From Nonomuraea angiospora (lineage in GTDB: Bacteria; Actinomycetota; Actinomycetes; Streptosporangiales; Streptosporangiaceae): DNA of 64,000 nucleotides. This document shows, one piece after another, positions 50,703-60,674 of the stretch. Each line of letters starts with the position of its first letter. The stretch's first letter is position 1. The notes under the pieces were generated by a model that was not told the DNA's origin, searched no databases, and saw nothing but the letters and a program-made list of their open reading frames with translations. The stretch lies in contig NZ_JADBEK010000001.1 of the NCBI RefSeq assembly GCF_014873145.1, positions 12,524,001 through 12,588,000 of the forward strand, read 5' to 3'. The position numbers and the translations under genes were made by a program.

Positions 50703-50714
50703 TTTATCGATAAA
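50703..50714. promoter_or_regulatory. Palindrome upstream of the arabinofuranosidase gene
   Basis: TTTATCGATAAA, perfect 12-bp palindrome with a central CG, 37 bases upstream of the ATG at 50751, in an AT-rich island. Central-CG palindromes are typical LacI-family operators, and a LacI gene (52379) follows. Confidence 0.5.
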
Positions 50715-50750
50715 TTAGCCGCCGCCGCTTACCGAGAAAAGGTGTGAACC

Positions 50751-52280
50751 ATGAGTGACACTGTCGTGTCCGCCGTGCTCAACGTTGACGTCAAGGGCCC
50801 CGTGATCAACCGGCACGTGTACGGCCACTTCGCCGAGCACCTGGGCCGGTGCATCTACGGCGGCTTCTACGTGGGTGAGGACAGCGACGTCCCGAACGAG
50901 GGCGGGATCCGGCTGGACGTCGTCGAAGCGCTGCGGGCCTTGAACATCCCGAACCTGCGCTGGCCGGGTGGCTGCTTCGCCGACGAGTACCACTGGATGG
51001 ACGGCATCGGCCCGAAGAAGCAGCGCCCGGCGATGGTGAACACGCACTGGGGCAACGTCGAGGAGAACAACCACTTCGGCACCCACGAGTTCATGGCCCT
51101 GTGCGAGCTGCTCGGCGCCGAGCCGTACATCAGCGGCAACGTCGGCTCGGGCACGGTCAAGGAGATGAGCGACTGGGTCGAGTACCTCACCCGCGACGGC
51201 GACTCCCCGATGGTCCGCCTGCGCAAGGCCAACGGCCGCGAGGAGCCGTGGCGGGTGCGCTTCTGGGGCCTGGGCAACGAGGCGTGGGGGTGCGGCGGGC
51301 ACATGAGCGCCCAGCAGTACGCCGCCGAGGCGCGCCGGTACGGCACCTACTGCCGCGACCACGGCGACAACCGGCTGTACCGCATCGCCGCCGGCGCCAA
51401 CAGCGACGACTACACCTGGACCGAGACGCTCATGAAGCAGCTCGGCGACCTGGGCTGCGCCTACCGGCCCCAGGCCTTCTACCAGGCGCTGTCGCTGCAC
51501 TACTACACGATTCCGGGCACGTGGCAGGACAAGGGCGACGCCACGGTGTTCGACACCGACGAGTACTACCGGACCATGGTCAAGGCCGCCCACATCGACG
51601 AGCTCCTCACCGGCCACTCCAACGTCATGGACTGCTACGACCCCGGCAAGAACGTGGGCCTGGTGCTGGACGAGTGGGGCACGTGGTGGAACGTCGAGCC
51701 GGGCACCAACCCCGGCTTCCTCTACCAGCAGAACACCCTGCGCGACGCGCTGGTGGCGAGCGTGCACTTCGACATCTTCCACCGCCACGCCGACCGGCTG
51801 GTGATGGCCAACATCGCCCAGACGGTGAACGTGCTCCAGGCCATGATCCTGACCGACCCGGACTCCGGGGCGCTCGTGCTCACCCCGACGTACCACGTGT
51901 TCGAGATGAACAAGGGGCACCAGGACGCCGCGTCACTGCGGGTCGATCTCCTGTCGGGGGTGCCCACCCGCGAGGTGGGGCCGGACGCGCTGGCGACCGT
52001 CTCGCTGTCGGCGAGCCGCAAGGACGACAAGGTGCTCGTCTCGCTGTCCAACCTGGACGCGGCCGGCGCGGCCGACGTCGAGCTCGACCTGCGCGGCGGC
52101 AGCGTCGGCGGGGTCGTCTCGCGGATCCTCACCGCCGGGGCGCCGCAGACCCACAACACGCCCGACGCGCCCGCCGCCGTCGCCCCGCGCTCCCACGAGC
52201 AGGTCACGGTCACCGGTACGCGGGTGCGGGTCCACCTGCCCGCCCACTCCTTCGTCACCGTGCAGGTCGACGTCGCATAA
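50751..52280 (+). CDS. GH51 alpha-L-arabinofuranosidase
   Basis: 509 residues; ATG with an AAAGG-type site upstream. Catalytic acid/base Glu177 in [10 protein letters not shown] and nucleophile Glu308 in VLDEWGTWW; the N-terminal [17 protein letters not shown] is also a GH51 hallmark. No signal peptide, so it is intracellular and acts on imported arabino-oligosaccharides. The downstream LacI gene on the same strand is the likely local regulator. Confidence 0.95.
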   Translation: MSDTVVSAVLNVDVKGPVINRHVYGHFAEHLGRCIYGGFYVGEDSDVPNEGGIRLDVVEALRALNIPNLRWPGGCFADEYHWMDGIGPKKQRPAMVNTHWGNVEENNHFGTHEFMALCELLGAEPYISGNVGSGTVKEMSDWVEYLTRDGDSPMVRLRKANGREEPWRVRFWGLGNEAWGCGGHMSAQQYAAEARRYGTYCRDHGDNRLYRIAAGANSDDYTWTETLMKQLGDLGCAYRPQAFYQALSLHYYTIPGTWQDKGDATVFDTDEYYRTMVKAAHIDELLTGHSNVMDCYDPGKNVGLVLDEWGTWWNVEPGTNPGFLYQQNTLRDALVASVHFDIFHRHADRLVMANIAQTVNVLQAMILTDPDSGALVLTPTYHVFEMNKGHQDAASLRVDLLSGVPTREVGPDALATVSLSASRKDDKVLVSLSNLDAAGAADVELDLRGGSVGGVVSRILTAGAPQTHNTPDAPAAVAPRSHEQVTVTGTRVRVHLPAHSFVTVQVDVA

Positions 52281-52378
52281 CCGGCGCCCTCGCGGGGCGC
52301 AGTAGGCTCGAACCAGCGGCGGCCACAGTCGGAAGCGGCCGGATCGGATCCGGCCGAGGGCAGGACCTGAGGAGTGGC

Positions 52379-53377
52379 ATGGTCACCATGGGCGACGTCG
52401 CCAAGTTGTCCGGGGTGTCGAAGATGACGGTCTCCAACGTCATCAACGACCGCGCCGGAGTCAGCGACGAGGTCCGCCGCCGCGTGCTCGAAGCGATCCG
52501 CCAGTCGGGCTACCGCGTCAACCTCTCCGCCCGGACCCTCAGATCCGGGCGGACCGGCGTCATCGGGCTGGCCGTCCCCGAGATCGACCGGCCCTACTTC
52601 GGCCAGCTCGCCGCCCACGTGATCGCCGAGGCGCGGGGGCGCGGCTTCCACGTCGCGATCGAGCAGACCGGCGCGGCCGCGGCCGGGGAGATCGACGCGA
52701 TCTCCCATTCGTACACCATGCAGTTCGACGGGCTGATCCTCAGCGCGGTCGGGATCGACCCCCAGGACTCGCGGCTGACCGGCGGCGGCTACCCGATCGT
52801 GATGCTCGGCGAGCAGGACTTCGCCGCGCGGTTCGACCACGTCGCCATGCCCAATGAGGAAGGCGCGAAGGCGGCGACCACGCACCTGATCGACCGCGGC
52901 TGCCGCCGGATCGCGATGGTCACCGGCGACTCCCTCGACGGCGTCAACGTGGTGACGCGCCGCCACCGGGGCTACCTCGCCGGGCTCGCCGAACGGGGCC
53001 TCGACCCCGATCCGGCGCTGCTGTTCCCCGTCAGCGGGATGACGCTCGAATCGGGCCGCGAGGCGGCCTACCGGCTCGTCGACTCCGGCCGCGAGGTGGA
53101 CGGCGTGGTCGCGGTGAGCGACACCGTCGCCCAGGGGGTCTTCCGGGGCCTGGCCGACCGCGGTGTCCGGGTGCCCGGCGACATCCGACTCGTCGGGTAC
53201 GACGACATCCCGGAAGCGGCGTACATGGTGCCCTCGCTGTCCACCGTGGCCCCCGACCACCGGTGGATGGCCGCGAAGGCGGTCGAGCTGGTGACCGCCC
53301 GCATCCAGGACCCGTCACGCCCGGCCGGCGAGCACACCGCGCCCTTCGAGCTGATGGTCCGCGAATCCACCCGCTGA
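52379..53377 (+). CDS. LacI-family transcriptional regulator
   Basis: 332 residues from the ATG at 52379 (GAGGAG upstream). N-terminal LacI helix-turn-helix MGDVAKLSGVSKMTVSNVIN with hinge helix after LSARTLRSGRTGVIGL; periplasmic-binding-protein-like sensor ending with VRLVGYDDIPEAAYMVPSLSTV-type motif (GYDDIPEA). Probably represses the GH51 gene. Confidence 0.93.
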   Translation: MVTMGDVAKLSGVSKMTVSNVINDRAGVSDEVRRRVLEAIRQSGYRVNLSARTLRSGRTGVIGLAVPEIDRPYFGQLAAHVIAEARGRGFHVAIEQTGAAAAGEIDAISHSYTMQFDGLILSAVGIDPQDSRLTGGGYPIVMLGEQDFAARFDHVAMPNEEGAKAATTHLIDRGCRRIAMVTGDSLDGVNVVTRRHRGYLAGLAERGLDPDPALLFPVSGMTLESGREAAYRLVDSGREVDGVVAVSDTVAQGVFRGLADRGVRVPGDIRLVGYDDIPEAAYMVPSLSTVAPDHRWMAAKAVELVTARIQDPSRPAGEHTAPFELMVRESTR

Positions 53378-53484
53378 CGCCCCCCGGTCGCCGCCCGGCG
53401 GTGGGTCACGTCGAAGGCGTGGGGGCGGCGGGCGGCGGCCGGGCCGCGGTCTGAGGCGGGCGTCCACCCGATCTCGTACGGTGG

Positions 53485-54192
53485 TCAGCGCGGGACGTCC
53501 CCGGTGGGCGCGAAGGTCTGCCGGTAGTGTTCGGCCGCCTGCGCCATGTCGGTGCTGATGAGCTCGAAGAAGCGGCTCGCGGTCGCGAGCCGGACGCCCG
53601 CCGGGGTGTCGGCGCCGAGAATGTCGACACCCTCCCGGACCGTCTCGGTCCAGAGCATCATCGACCGGGTGCCCAGCAGCCACGCCCGGTACCAGACCTC
53701 GGCGTCGATGATGTAGCGCTCGCGCCGGTTGTCCCGCTCGCGCCTGACGAGCCCCACCTGTTCGAGCCAGCCGACGCCCTTGGAGATCGAGGCGGGGCTG
53801 ACCCGCAGCCGCTCGGTCAGCTCGGCGACGGTGAGATTGCCGGTGTCGCTGGTGAACAGGCAGGCCATCACCCTGGCCGCCATCGTCGGCACGCCCCCGA
53901 ACGTCGCCGTGAGCCGCTCCTCGAACTCCCGCACCGCCTGGGGGTCGCGCCTGACCGCGCCCCCCGCGGCCGTGCTCGCCGGCGCGGCGGGCCGGCGGCG
54001 GGCGCGCCATCCGGTCGCCTGCTGCGCCCGGCCCGCGTGGTAGCCGTGCGGGCCGCCGTTGCGCGCGATCTCGCGGCCGATGGTCGACCTCGGCCGCCCC
54101 AGGCGACGGGCGATCTCCGCGTAGGTGAGCCCTTCCGCCAGCCCCTCCGAGATCTTGCGGCGGTCGTCGTACGTCAGGTGGCCTCCTGGCAT
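53485..54192 (-). CDS. GbsR/MarR-type regulator with an N-terminal IS30-like helix-turn-helix
   Basis: 235 residues from the ATG at 54192. The first ~60 residues (LTYDDRRKISEGLAEGLTYAEIARRLGRPRSTIGREI, shortened to YAEIARRLGRPRSTI) resemble the IS30-transposase/HTH_38 helix-turn-helix; the rest is a winged helix of the GbsR kind (LTVAELTERLRVSPASISKG and LEQVGLVRRERDNRRERY). Two DNA-binding modules in one protein. It is divergent from the SDR-ABC genes and probably represses them. Confidence 0.82.
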   Translation of the reverse strand: MPGGHLTYDDRRKISEGLAEGLTYAEIARRLGRPRSTIGREIARNGGPHGYHAGRAQQATGWRARRRPAAPASTAAGGAVRRDPQAVREFEERLTATFGGVPTMAARVMACLFTSDTGNLTVAELTERLRVSPASISKGVGWLEQVGLVRRERDNRRERYIIDAEVWYRAWLLGTRSMMLWTETVREGVDILGADTPAGVRLATASRFFELISTDMAQAAEHYRQTFAPTGDVPR

Positions 54193-54278
54193 GCGCCCTC
54201 CCGGCACGTCATCGTCACGCGCAAGTATCGCCTCCGGCGCACCTGATTGCGACACCGCGTCGGGGATTGTTGCATTTG

Positions 54279-54291
54279 ACGACACTGTCGT
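54279..54291. promoter_or_regulatory. Inverted repeat between the GbsR-type and SDR genes
   Basis: ACGAC-ACT-GTCGT in an AT-rich segment of the 207-bp divergent region. Candidate operator; the arms are short. Confidence 0.35.
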
Positions 54292-54399
54292 TGCGCCAAT
54301 TGCTCCGCTCTGACCTGCGGAAACGATGTTCGCAACTTGCCGAATCCGCGAACGCATTCGTAGCTTTTCCCCGTGCGTGAACATCAAGGAGACCCTGGC

Positions 54400-55227
54400 A
54401 TGGTTGCCAAAGTATGCCTCGTGACCGGCGCCTCGTCCGGCATCGGCCACGCCACCGCGCTCGAGCTCCTGCACGCCGGCCACTTCGTGTACGGCGCGGC
54501 GCGGCGGGTGGGCAGGATGGCGGCGCTGCGCGACGCGGGAGGCCGCACGCTGCCGATGGACGTGACCAAGGAAGAAGACCTGAAGCGGGCCGTCGACACC
54601 GTCCTGGACGAACACGGACGGATCGACGTCCTGGTCAACAACGCGGGAGCCGTCGTCCACGGCGCCGTCGAGGACACGCCGCTGGCGCTGGCGCGAGACC
54701 TGTTCGAGGTCAACGTCTTCGCCGCGGCCCGGCTGGCCCAGCTCGTCCTGCCGGGGATGCGGGAGCGGGGCTCGGGCACGATCGTCAACGTCTCCTCGGT
54801 CGGCGGCGAGCTGGCCTTCCCGCTCGGCGCCTGGTACTACGCCTCCAAGCACGCCCTGGAGGCCTTCTCCGACTCGCTGCGCATGGAGACCGCGCAGTTC
54901 GGCGTGGACGTCGTCGTCATCCAGCCCGGCATCATCAAGACCGATTTCGAGGCCGGGACCGCGCGGCAACTGCGGGAGATCTCCGGGAACGGGGCCTACC
55001 GGCAGATGGCCGAGGCCATGGCGGGCGCCGCCGAGGCGCCGGTGGGCCACCAGAGCGACCAGGCCACCGACCCCGCCGTCGTCGGGGCGACGATCCGGGA
55101 GGCCGTCGAGTCGGACCGGCCGGAGACCCGTTACGTCGTGGGCTGGCAGGCCGAAGCCCTCCTGCGGCTCAGCAGATCCCTCCCGGACCGCGAATTCGAC
55201 GCGCGCATCACCGGCTCGCTCCGATGA
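54400..55227 (+). CDS. Short-chain dehydrogenase
   Basis: 275 residues from the ATG at 54400 (AAGGAG eight bases upstream). VTGASSGIGHATALELL cofactor loop, LVNNAGAVVHG, active-site VSSVGGELAFPLGAWYYASKHAL (Ser, Tyr-x-x-x-Lys) and QPGIIKTDF. Substrate unknown. First gene of a likely operon with the ABC pair, facing the GbsR-type regulator, an arrangement typical of inducible detoxification loci. Confidence 0.92.
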   Translation: MVAKVCLVTGASSGIGHATALELLHAGHFVYGAARRVGRMAALRDAGGRTLPMDVTKEEDLKRAVDTVLDEHGRIDVLVNNAGAVVHGAVEDTPLALARDLFEVNVFAAARLAQLVLPGMRERGSGTIVNVSSVGGELAFPLGAWYYASKHALEAFSDSLRMETAQFGVDVVVIQPGIIKTDFEAGTARQLREISGNGAYRQMAEAMAGAAEAPVGHQSDQATDPAVVGATIREAVESDRPETRYVVGWQAEALLRLSRSLPDREFDARITGSLR

Positions 55228-55269
55228 CCGAGCCGCCGGCTCAACCAGACCTGCAATCCGGAGAAACCC

Positions 55270-56163
55270 ATGACCCCAGCCATCGCCGTTTCCGGCCTCG
55301 TCAAGGCCTACGGGCCGGCGCGCGCCCTCGACGGGCTCGACCTCACCGTGAACCCCGGAGAGGTGCACGGCTATCTCGGCCCGAACGGAGCGGGCAAGAG
55401 CACCACCATCCGCATCCTGCTGGGCCTGATCCGGGCCACCTCCGGCAGCGCCAGGCTGCTGGGCGGTGACCCCTGGGCCGACGCCGTCGAGCTGCACCGG
55501 CGGCTGGCGTACGTGCCGGGCGACGTCGAGCTGTGGCCCAACCTCACCGGAGGCGAGGCCATCGACGTGCTCGGCCGGCTGCGGGGCGGGCTCGACGAGC
55601 GGCGCAGGAACGAGCTGATCGAGCGGTTCGAGCTCGACCCGAAGAAGAAGGCGCGGACCTACTCCAAGGGCAACCGCCAGAAGGTCGCCCTCGTCGCCGC
55701 CCTCTCCGCGGACGTGGACCTGCTGATCCTCGACGAGCCCACGAGCGGGCTGGACCCGCTGATGGAGGCGGTGTTCCAGCAGGTCGTCGCCGAGGTCAAG
55801 GCCGCCGGCCGGACCATCCTGCTGTCCAGCCACATCCTCGCCCAGGTCGAGACCCTCGCCGACCGGGTCACCATCATCCGGGACGGAAAGGTCGTGGAGT
55901 CGGGGACGCTGGCGCAGCTGCGGCACCTGACCCGGACGACGGTCGTGGCCGGGACCGCCACCCCGGTGACCGGCCTCGACCGGCTGCCCGGCGTACACGA
56001 CGTGAAGACCGAGGGCGGGAACGTGCGGTTCGGCGTGGACGCCGAACACCTCGACGCCGCCATCCGGCACCTCACCACGTTCGGCATCGACTCGCTGGTC
56101 AGCCACCCGCCGACGCTGGAGGAGCTCATGCTCCGGCACTACGCGCACAAGGAGGCGGCATGA
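55270..56163 (+). CDS. ABC-exporter ATP-binding protein (DrrA-like)
   Basis: 297 residues. Walker [11 protein letters not shown]-loop region [16 protein letters not shown], degenerate signature [11 protein letters not shown] (S-K-G in place of SGGQ), Walker [15 protein letters not shown], His switch LLSSHIL. A C-terminal ~80-residue domain ([21 protein letters not shown]) is typical of the antibiotic-export subfamily. The stop overlaps the permease start (ATGA). Confidence 0.93.
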   Translation: MTPAIAVSGLVKAYGPARALDGLDLTVNPGEVHGYLGPNGAGKSTTIRILLGLIRATSGSARLLGGDPWADAVELHRRLAYVPGDVELWPNLTGGEAIDVLGRLRGGLDERRRNELIERFELDPKKKARTYSKGNRQKVALVAALSADVDLLILDEPTSGLDPLMEAVFQQVVAEVKAAGRTILLSSHILAQVETLADRVTIIRDGKVVESGTLAQLRHLTRTTVVAGTATPVTGLDRLPGVHDVKTEGGNVRFGVDAEHLDAAIRHLTTFGIDSLVSHPPTLEELMLRHYAHKEAA

Positions 56164-57782
56164 CCACGACGGTGACGCGGGCGCGCGGCCGTACCGGATC
56201 GAGGGCGGCGAGCAGCCACCTGACCGGCACCGGCGCGATGGTACGGCTGGCGCTGCGCCGCGACCGCATCAAGCTGACCCTCTGGCTGGTCGCCATCACG
56301 GCCCTCGTCCCGCGCTTCTACTACGCCGCCGTCAACGCGGTCGTCCCGACGCCCGAGGCCCTGGCCGAGGCCTCGCAGATGATCCGCGTCTCCTTCATGA
56401 GGGTGCTCGGCGGGCCCCTGTTCGGCGAGGTCAGCACGCAGAGCTACTTCCTGGCCGCCTACTGGGTCGAGTTCCTGCTGGCCGCCGCGATCATGAACAT
56501 GATGCTCATGACCCGGCACACCCGGGCGGAGGAGCAGACCGGCCGGGCCGAGCTCATCAGGGCGGCCGTCGTGGGCCGGCACGCCCAGCTGACCGCGGCG
56601 CTGATCGTCGCCGTGATCAGCAACGCCGCGCTCGCGGCCCTGACCACCGCCGCGACGATCAGCATCGGGTTCCCCGCCGGCAGCGCCCTGCTGTTCGGCG
56701 CCTCCCTGGCCGCGACCGGGCTGCTGTTCGCCGGGGTCACCGCGGTCACCGCCCAGGTCACCGAGCACCCCCGGGGCGCGAACGGGCTGGCGGGCCTCGT
56801 GCTCTTCACGGCGTGGCTGCTGCGCGGCGCGGGGGCGCTGCAGAGCCGGGAGGGCGGCCCGCTGTTCTGGCTGTCGCCGATCGGCTGGTCGCAGCAGACC
56901 CGGGTGCTGGGCGAGGAGCGCTGGTGGCCGCTCGGCCTCTCGGCCGTTCTCGCCGGGCTGCTCGTCGCGGGCGCCTACTCGCTGGCGAGCCGCAGGGATC
57001 TCGGCGCCGCCTTGGTGGCCCCGCGCCCCGGCCGGGCGTCGGCGCCCTCCTGGCTGCGCTCGCCGTTCACGCTCGCGCTGCGGCTCCAGAAGGCGGCCAT
57101 CCTCGCGTGGGGAGCCGCGTTCCTCGCCGTCGGCCTCGTCCTGGGCGCCATGACCGGGGGCATGGCGGAAACCGACCTCCCCATCTTCTCCGGCGCGGAC
57201 TTCGGGCGGGCCTGGATCAGCCTCATGGTGTTCACGGGGTCCCTCTACACCGGCGTCTTCGCGGTCCTGTCGGTCATCCGGCTGCGGGCGGAGGAGGTGC
57301 GCGGCCGGATCGCTCCCGTGCTGGCCGGGCCGACCGGCAGATCGACGTGGTATTGGTCGTCCCTGCTGGTCACCGCGCTCGCCGCGGTCGTCCTGCCGGT
57401 GGTGTACGGCGCCGCGCTCGGCGTCGGCGCCGCCCTGTCGACCGGCGAGATCGGCCTCGTGGGGGAGGTCGCCTGGGCGAGCCTGATCCGCGCCCCCGAG
57501 GTGCTGGTGCTGCTCGCCGTCCCGGCCGCGCTGCTCGGGCTCGCCCCGCGGGCCGTGAACGCGGCCTGGGCGGTGCTCGTCTACAGCGGGTTCATGCAGG
57601 TGCTGGGGTCCTACATGAACCTGCCGGACTGGCTGGTGAACACGTCGGTGCTGTCCCACCTGCCCTGGCACCCGCTGGGGTCCTTCGCCCCGGTGGCCAC
57701 GGTGGTGCTGACCGTGCTCGCCGCGGCGCTGGCGATGCTCGGCCTGTACGGGCTGCGCCGCCGCGACCTCGCCGCGGGCTGA
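56160..57782 (+). CDS. ABC-exporter permease, 12-helix type
   Basis: 540 residues with about 12 hydrophobic helices in two similar halves ([15 protein letters not shown] in the first, [20 protein letters not shown] in the second). This large duplicated permease (polyether/tetronasin-exporter-like) pairs with DrrA-type ATPases in actinomycetes. Exports an unknown hydrophobic compound. Followed by a strong terminator. Confidence 0.88.
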   Translation: MTTTVTRARGRTGSRAASSHLTGTGAMVRLALRRDRIKLTLWLVAITALVPRFYYAAVNAVVPTPEALAEASQMIRVSFMRVLGGPLFGEVSTQSYFLAAYWVEFLLAAAIMNMMLMTRHTRAEEQTGRAELIRAAVVGRHAQLTAALIVAVISNAALAALTTAATISIGFPAGSALLFGASLAATGLLFAGVTAVTAQVTEHPRGANGLAGLVLFTAWLLRGAGALQSREGGPLFWLSPIGWSQQTRVLGEERWWPLGLSAVLAGLLVAGAYSLASRRDLGAALVAPRPGRASAPSWLRSPFTLALRLQKAAILAWGAAFLAVGLVLGAMTGGMAETDLPIFSGADFGRAWISLMVFTGSLYTGVFAVLSVIRLRAEEVRGRIAPVLAGPTGRSTWYWSSLLVTALAAVVLPVVYGAALGVGAALSTGEIGLVGEVAWASLIRAPEVLVLLAVPAALLGLAPRAVNAAWAVLVYSGFMQVLGSYMNLPDWLVNTSVLSHLPWHPLGSFAPVATVVLTVLAAALAMLGLYGLRRRDLAAG

Positions 57783-57786
57783 CGGG

Positions 57787-57822
57787 GGACCTGCCCGGGA
57801 GCGGCGGTTCCCGGGCAGGTCC
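57787..57822 (+). terminator. Strong terminator after the ABC exporter operon
   Basis: GGACCTGCCCGGGA (57787-57800) and TCCCGGGCAGGTCC (57809-57822): fourteen perfect pairs around an eight-base loop, four bases after the stop. Confidence 0.8.
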
Positions 57823-57889
57823 ACCCCGCGGCGCGGCCCCTTGCGGCGAAGCCCTGCCGCCGGCGCGGCCGCTGTGTAAGTCTGTAAGC

Positions 57890-59173
57890 ATGACCGAGCC
57901 CCCCATCGTCATCGAGCACCGCGAGCACGTGTGGTACCTGCTCGTCCAGGCCTCGCAGCTCGAGCACATGATCATGTGCCAGTACCTCTTCGCCGAGTTC
58001 AGCCTCAAGACCGATGGCCTGACCGAAGAGCAGCAGGCCGCGGTGGATCGCTGGCGCCAGGAGCTCCACGGCATCGCCGTACAGGAGATGCTCCATCTGG
58101 CCCTGGTGGCCAACCTCATGTCGTCCATCGGCGCCGCCCCCACCTTCGGCAGACCGAACTTCCCGCAGTCCTCCGGCGCGTTCCCGCCCTCGATCCAGCT
58201 GCGGCTGCTGCCCTTCGGCGAGGCCGCCCTGGCCCATTTCCTCTACCTCGAACGGCCCGAGGGCATGGACCGGCACGACGCCGCCGAGTTCATCTCCTGC
58301 GACCCGCCGCCCGAGCCCGTCGCCACCGGCGAGATCTTCCCCCGCGCGCAGGAGTTCGCCACGGTCGGCCACCTCTACCGCGGCATCAAGGACGGCCTGA
58401 CCGCGCTGGTCGCCAAGTACGGCGAGGAGCAGGTGTTCTGCGGTTCGCCCCGGGCCCAGGCCACTCCGGAGCTGTTCCGCTGGCCCGAGATGGTGGCGGT
58501 GACCGACCTCGCGTCGGCGTGCGCCGCCATCGAGGAGATCATCGAGCAGGGCGAGGGAGCGCAGGGCGCCTGGCAGGACGCCCATTACGGGCGCTTCCTG
58601 AAGATCTGGGAGGAGTACCACGCGCTGCGGGCCGCCGACCCGGCCTTCGAGCCCGCCCACCCCGCGCTCGGCGCCTTCACCCGCCAGCCCTTCGACGTGC
58701 GGGAGCCGCAGCCGCTCATCGGCGACCCGCGGACGCTGGCGCTGGCCGAGCTCTGCAACCTCGCCTACGAGGCGATCCTGTGGCTGCTCACCCGCTACTT
58801 CACGCACACCGACGAGAGCGAGGAAGAGCTCGACGTGCTGATCAGCGCGGCGATCACGACGATGGCCGCCGTGCTGCGGCCGCTCGGCACCGAGCTGTGC
58901 CGGCGGCCCGCCGGCCCCGCCCATCCGGGACGCACGGCCGGGCCGGCCTTCGAGATGTACTACCTGATGGACAACGTGGTCCCCTGGCGCGAGGCCGCCT
59001 GGACGGTGCTGGTCGAACGGCTGCGCCAGATCGCCGAGCGCTGCGCCTCCCACGCCGCCGCGGACCCGGTGATCGCGCAGGCTTCGGAGCAGGTCACGGC
59101 GGTGGCCGACGCGCTCGACGCCGTCCGGGCCAAGGCCGCCTCCGGCATCACGACCCCCGGTGGGACAGCGTGA
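57890..59173 (+). CDS. Ferritin-like domain protein (VioB/iminophenylpyruvate-dimer-synthase-like fold)
   Basis: 427 residues. N-terminal four-helix diiron-type domain: LLVQASQLEHMIMCQYLFAEFSLK (Glu and His in QLEH) and LHGIAVQEMLHLALVANL (ExxH) are the two iron-ligand helices, with further helices at LAELCNLAYEAILWLL. The C-terminal half is helical and unfamiliar. Relatives are found in natural-product clusters, but no partner is visible here. Its end overlaps the convergent MFS gene by 26 bases. Confidence 0.78.
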   Translation: MTEPPIVIEHREHVWYLLVQASQLEHMIMCQYLFAEFSLKTDGLTEEQQAAVDRWRQELHGIAVQEMLHLALVANLMSSIGAAPTFGRPNFPQSSGAFPPSIQLRLLPFGEAALAHFLYLERPEGMDRHDAAEFISCDPPPEPVATGEIFPRAQEFATVGHLYRGIKDGLTALVAKYGEEQVFCGSPRAQATPELFRWPEMVAVTDLASACAAIEEIIEQGEGAQGAWQDAHYGRFLKIWEEYHALRAADPAFEPAHPALGAFTRQPFDVREPQPLIGDPRTLALAELCNLAYEAILWLLTRYFTHTDESEEELDVLISAAITTMAAVLRPLGTELCRRPAGPAHPGRTAGPAFEMYYLMDNVVPWREAAWTVLVERLRQIAERCASHAAADPVIAQASEQVTAVADALDAVRAKAASGITTPGGTA

Positions 59174-60533
59174 CTCGCAGCGCGCAGGCCGCCCCGGCCA
59201 CGAGGAGGGCGGCGACGGCGGCGACGACCCGCAGGAGACCTTCGGCTGAGGAGGGGGCCGCGAAGTAGACGGTGCCGAGCCCGGCGACGGCCGTCACCCC
59301 GGTCAGCGTCGGGCCGGTGGAGTTGAGCGCCGAGATCGCCGAGGCGAGCCGCGGCTCCACCAGGTACGTGATCCGCGCGATCAGCGGGCTGTAGCCGGCG
59401 GCGTGCCCGGCCCCCGCGAGCAGCAGCAGCGCTACGGTGCCGTACGGATGCCACTGGTCGCGACAGAGGAGCACCAGCAGGCCCGCCCCGATCGCGAAGG
59501 CGATCGGCCCGGCCACCGGCAGCGCGTTGCGCAGCCACCGGGGGTAGCGGTTCCAGGTCAGGCTGAGCATGCCGAAGCCGACGGCGTACGGGACGAACGC
59601 GAGCCCCGCCTGGAGCGGGGAGAAGCGCAGCGTGGACTGCAGATGCAGGGTCAGGGTCAGCAGGAAGACGGTGTAGCAGCCCATGACGATCCAGCAGGCC
59701 ACCAGCCCCGGCTTCACCCCGCGGGGCCGCAGTGCCGCCAGGTCCAGCAGCGGGTGCCGCGCCCGGGTCTCGTAGCGGACGAACGCCACCAGCAGGGCGG
59801 CTCCGCAGGCGAGCGAGACCCATGTCCAGGCGGGCCAGCCCTGGTCCCGGCCGAAGATGAGCGGCATCGTGAACGCGGCCATGGCGACGGTCAGGAGAGC
59901 TGTTCCGGCCGGGTCGAGGCGTACCCGCTCGTCCGGGCTGGAGCTCAGCAGGACGCGCGGTCCGACCGCCAGCAGTACCGCGCCGATCGGCACGTTGATC
60001 AGGAACACCGGGCGCCAGGAGAGGCCGAACAGGTCGGCGCCCGCGACCAGCCCGCCGATGACCTGCCCCAGCGCGACTCCGAGGGCGAGCACCAGACTGT
60101 AGAGGCCGATCGCCCGGCGGCGGGCCGGTCCGTCCCAGTGCCGCTGGATGAGCGAGAAGACCTGCGGCATCAGCAACGCCGCCCCCGCGGCCTGGGCGAC
60201 GCGGGTCAGCACCAGCAGGGGCGCGTTCGGGGCCAGCCCGCACAGCAGCGACGCCACGGTGAACCAGCCCAGCCCGACGAGGAACGCGCGCCGGTGCCCG
60301 ACGATGTCGCCGATCCGCGCGCAGGTGACCAGGAGCACGCCGGTGGTCAGCAGGTAGCCCGACACGACCAGCTGGATCGCGGTGCTGCCGGCGTCCAGTC
60401 CGTCACGGATGGTCTGCGCCGCCACGGACACGATCGAGCCGTCCATGGACGCCATGGCCTGGCCGGTGAGCAGCACGGCCAGCATCGGGCCGCGGCGGGC
60501 GACGGTGACGGCGGGAGGAACGAGGGCGGTCAT
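59148..60533 (-). CDS. MFS drug-exporter-type transporter (DHA2-like)
   Basis: 461 residues from the ATG at 60533. About 14 helices; helix-1 motif MASMDGSIVSVAAQTI, motif A variant CARIGDIVGHRRAF, and motif C-like LALGVALGQVIGGLVAG, as in drug:H+ antiporters. Substrate unknown. Starts away from the LacI gene cluster at 60675. Confidence 0.88.
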   Translation of the reverse strand: MTALVPPAVTVARRGPMLAVLLTGQAMASMDGSIVSVAAQTIRDGLDAGSTAIQLVVSGYLLTTGVLLVTCARIGDIVGHRRAFLVGLGWFTVASLLCGLAPNAPLLVLTRVAQAAGAALLMPQVFSLIQRHWDGPARRRAIGLYSLVLALGVALGQVIGGLVAGADLFGLSWRPVFLINVPIGAVLLAVGPRVLLSSSPDERVRLDPAGTALLTVAMAAFTMPLIFGRDQGWPAWTWVSLACGAALLVAFVRYETRARHPLLDLAALRPRGVKPGLVACWIVMGCYTVFLLTLTLHLQSTLRFSPLQAGLAFVPYAVGFGMLSLTWNRYPRWLRNALPVAGPIAFAIGAGLLVLLCRDQWHPYGTVALLLLAGAGHAAGYSPLIARITYLVEPRLASAISALNSTGPTLTGVTAVAGLGTVYFAAPSSAEGLLRVVAAVAALLVAGAACALRVTLSHRGS

Positions 60534-60674
60534 GCGGCCGAGTATCGGCCGAGCGCGACCGGCCGGTCTTGAAGATATTTGCACGCCGGACGCCGGCGCG
60601 GTCCTCGCCGGATCGGTGGTGCCGGGCGGTGGCCACGACGGATCCGTCCGGCGGTGACGCTTTCAGGCCCGCTT

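Noticed and set aside
53485..56148. An 887-codon minus-strand frame antisense to the ABC and SDR genes
   Set aside because: Only the part below 54192 is a gene (the GbsR-type regulator); the remainder mirrors well-supported plus-strand genes.
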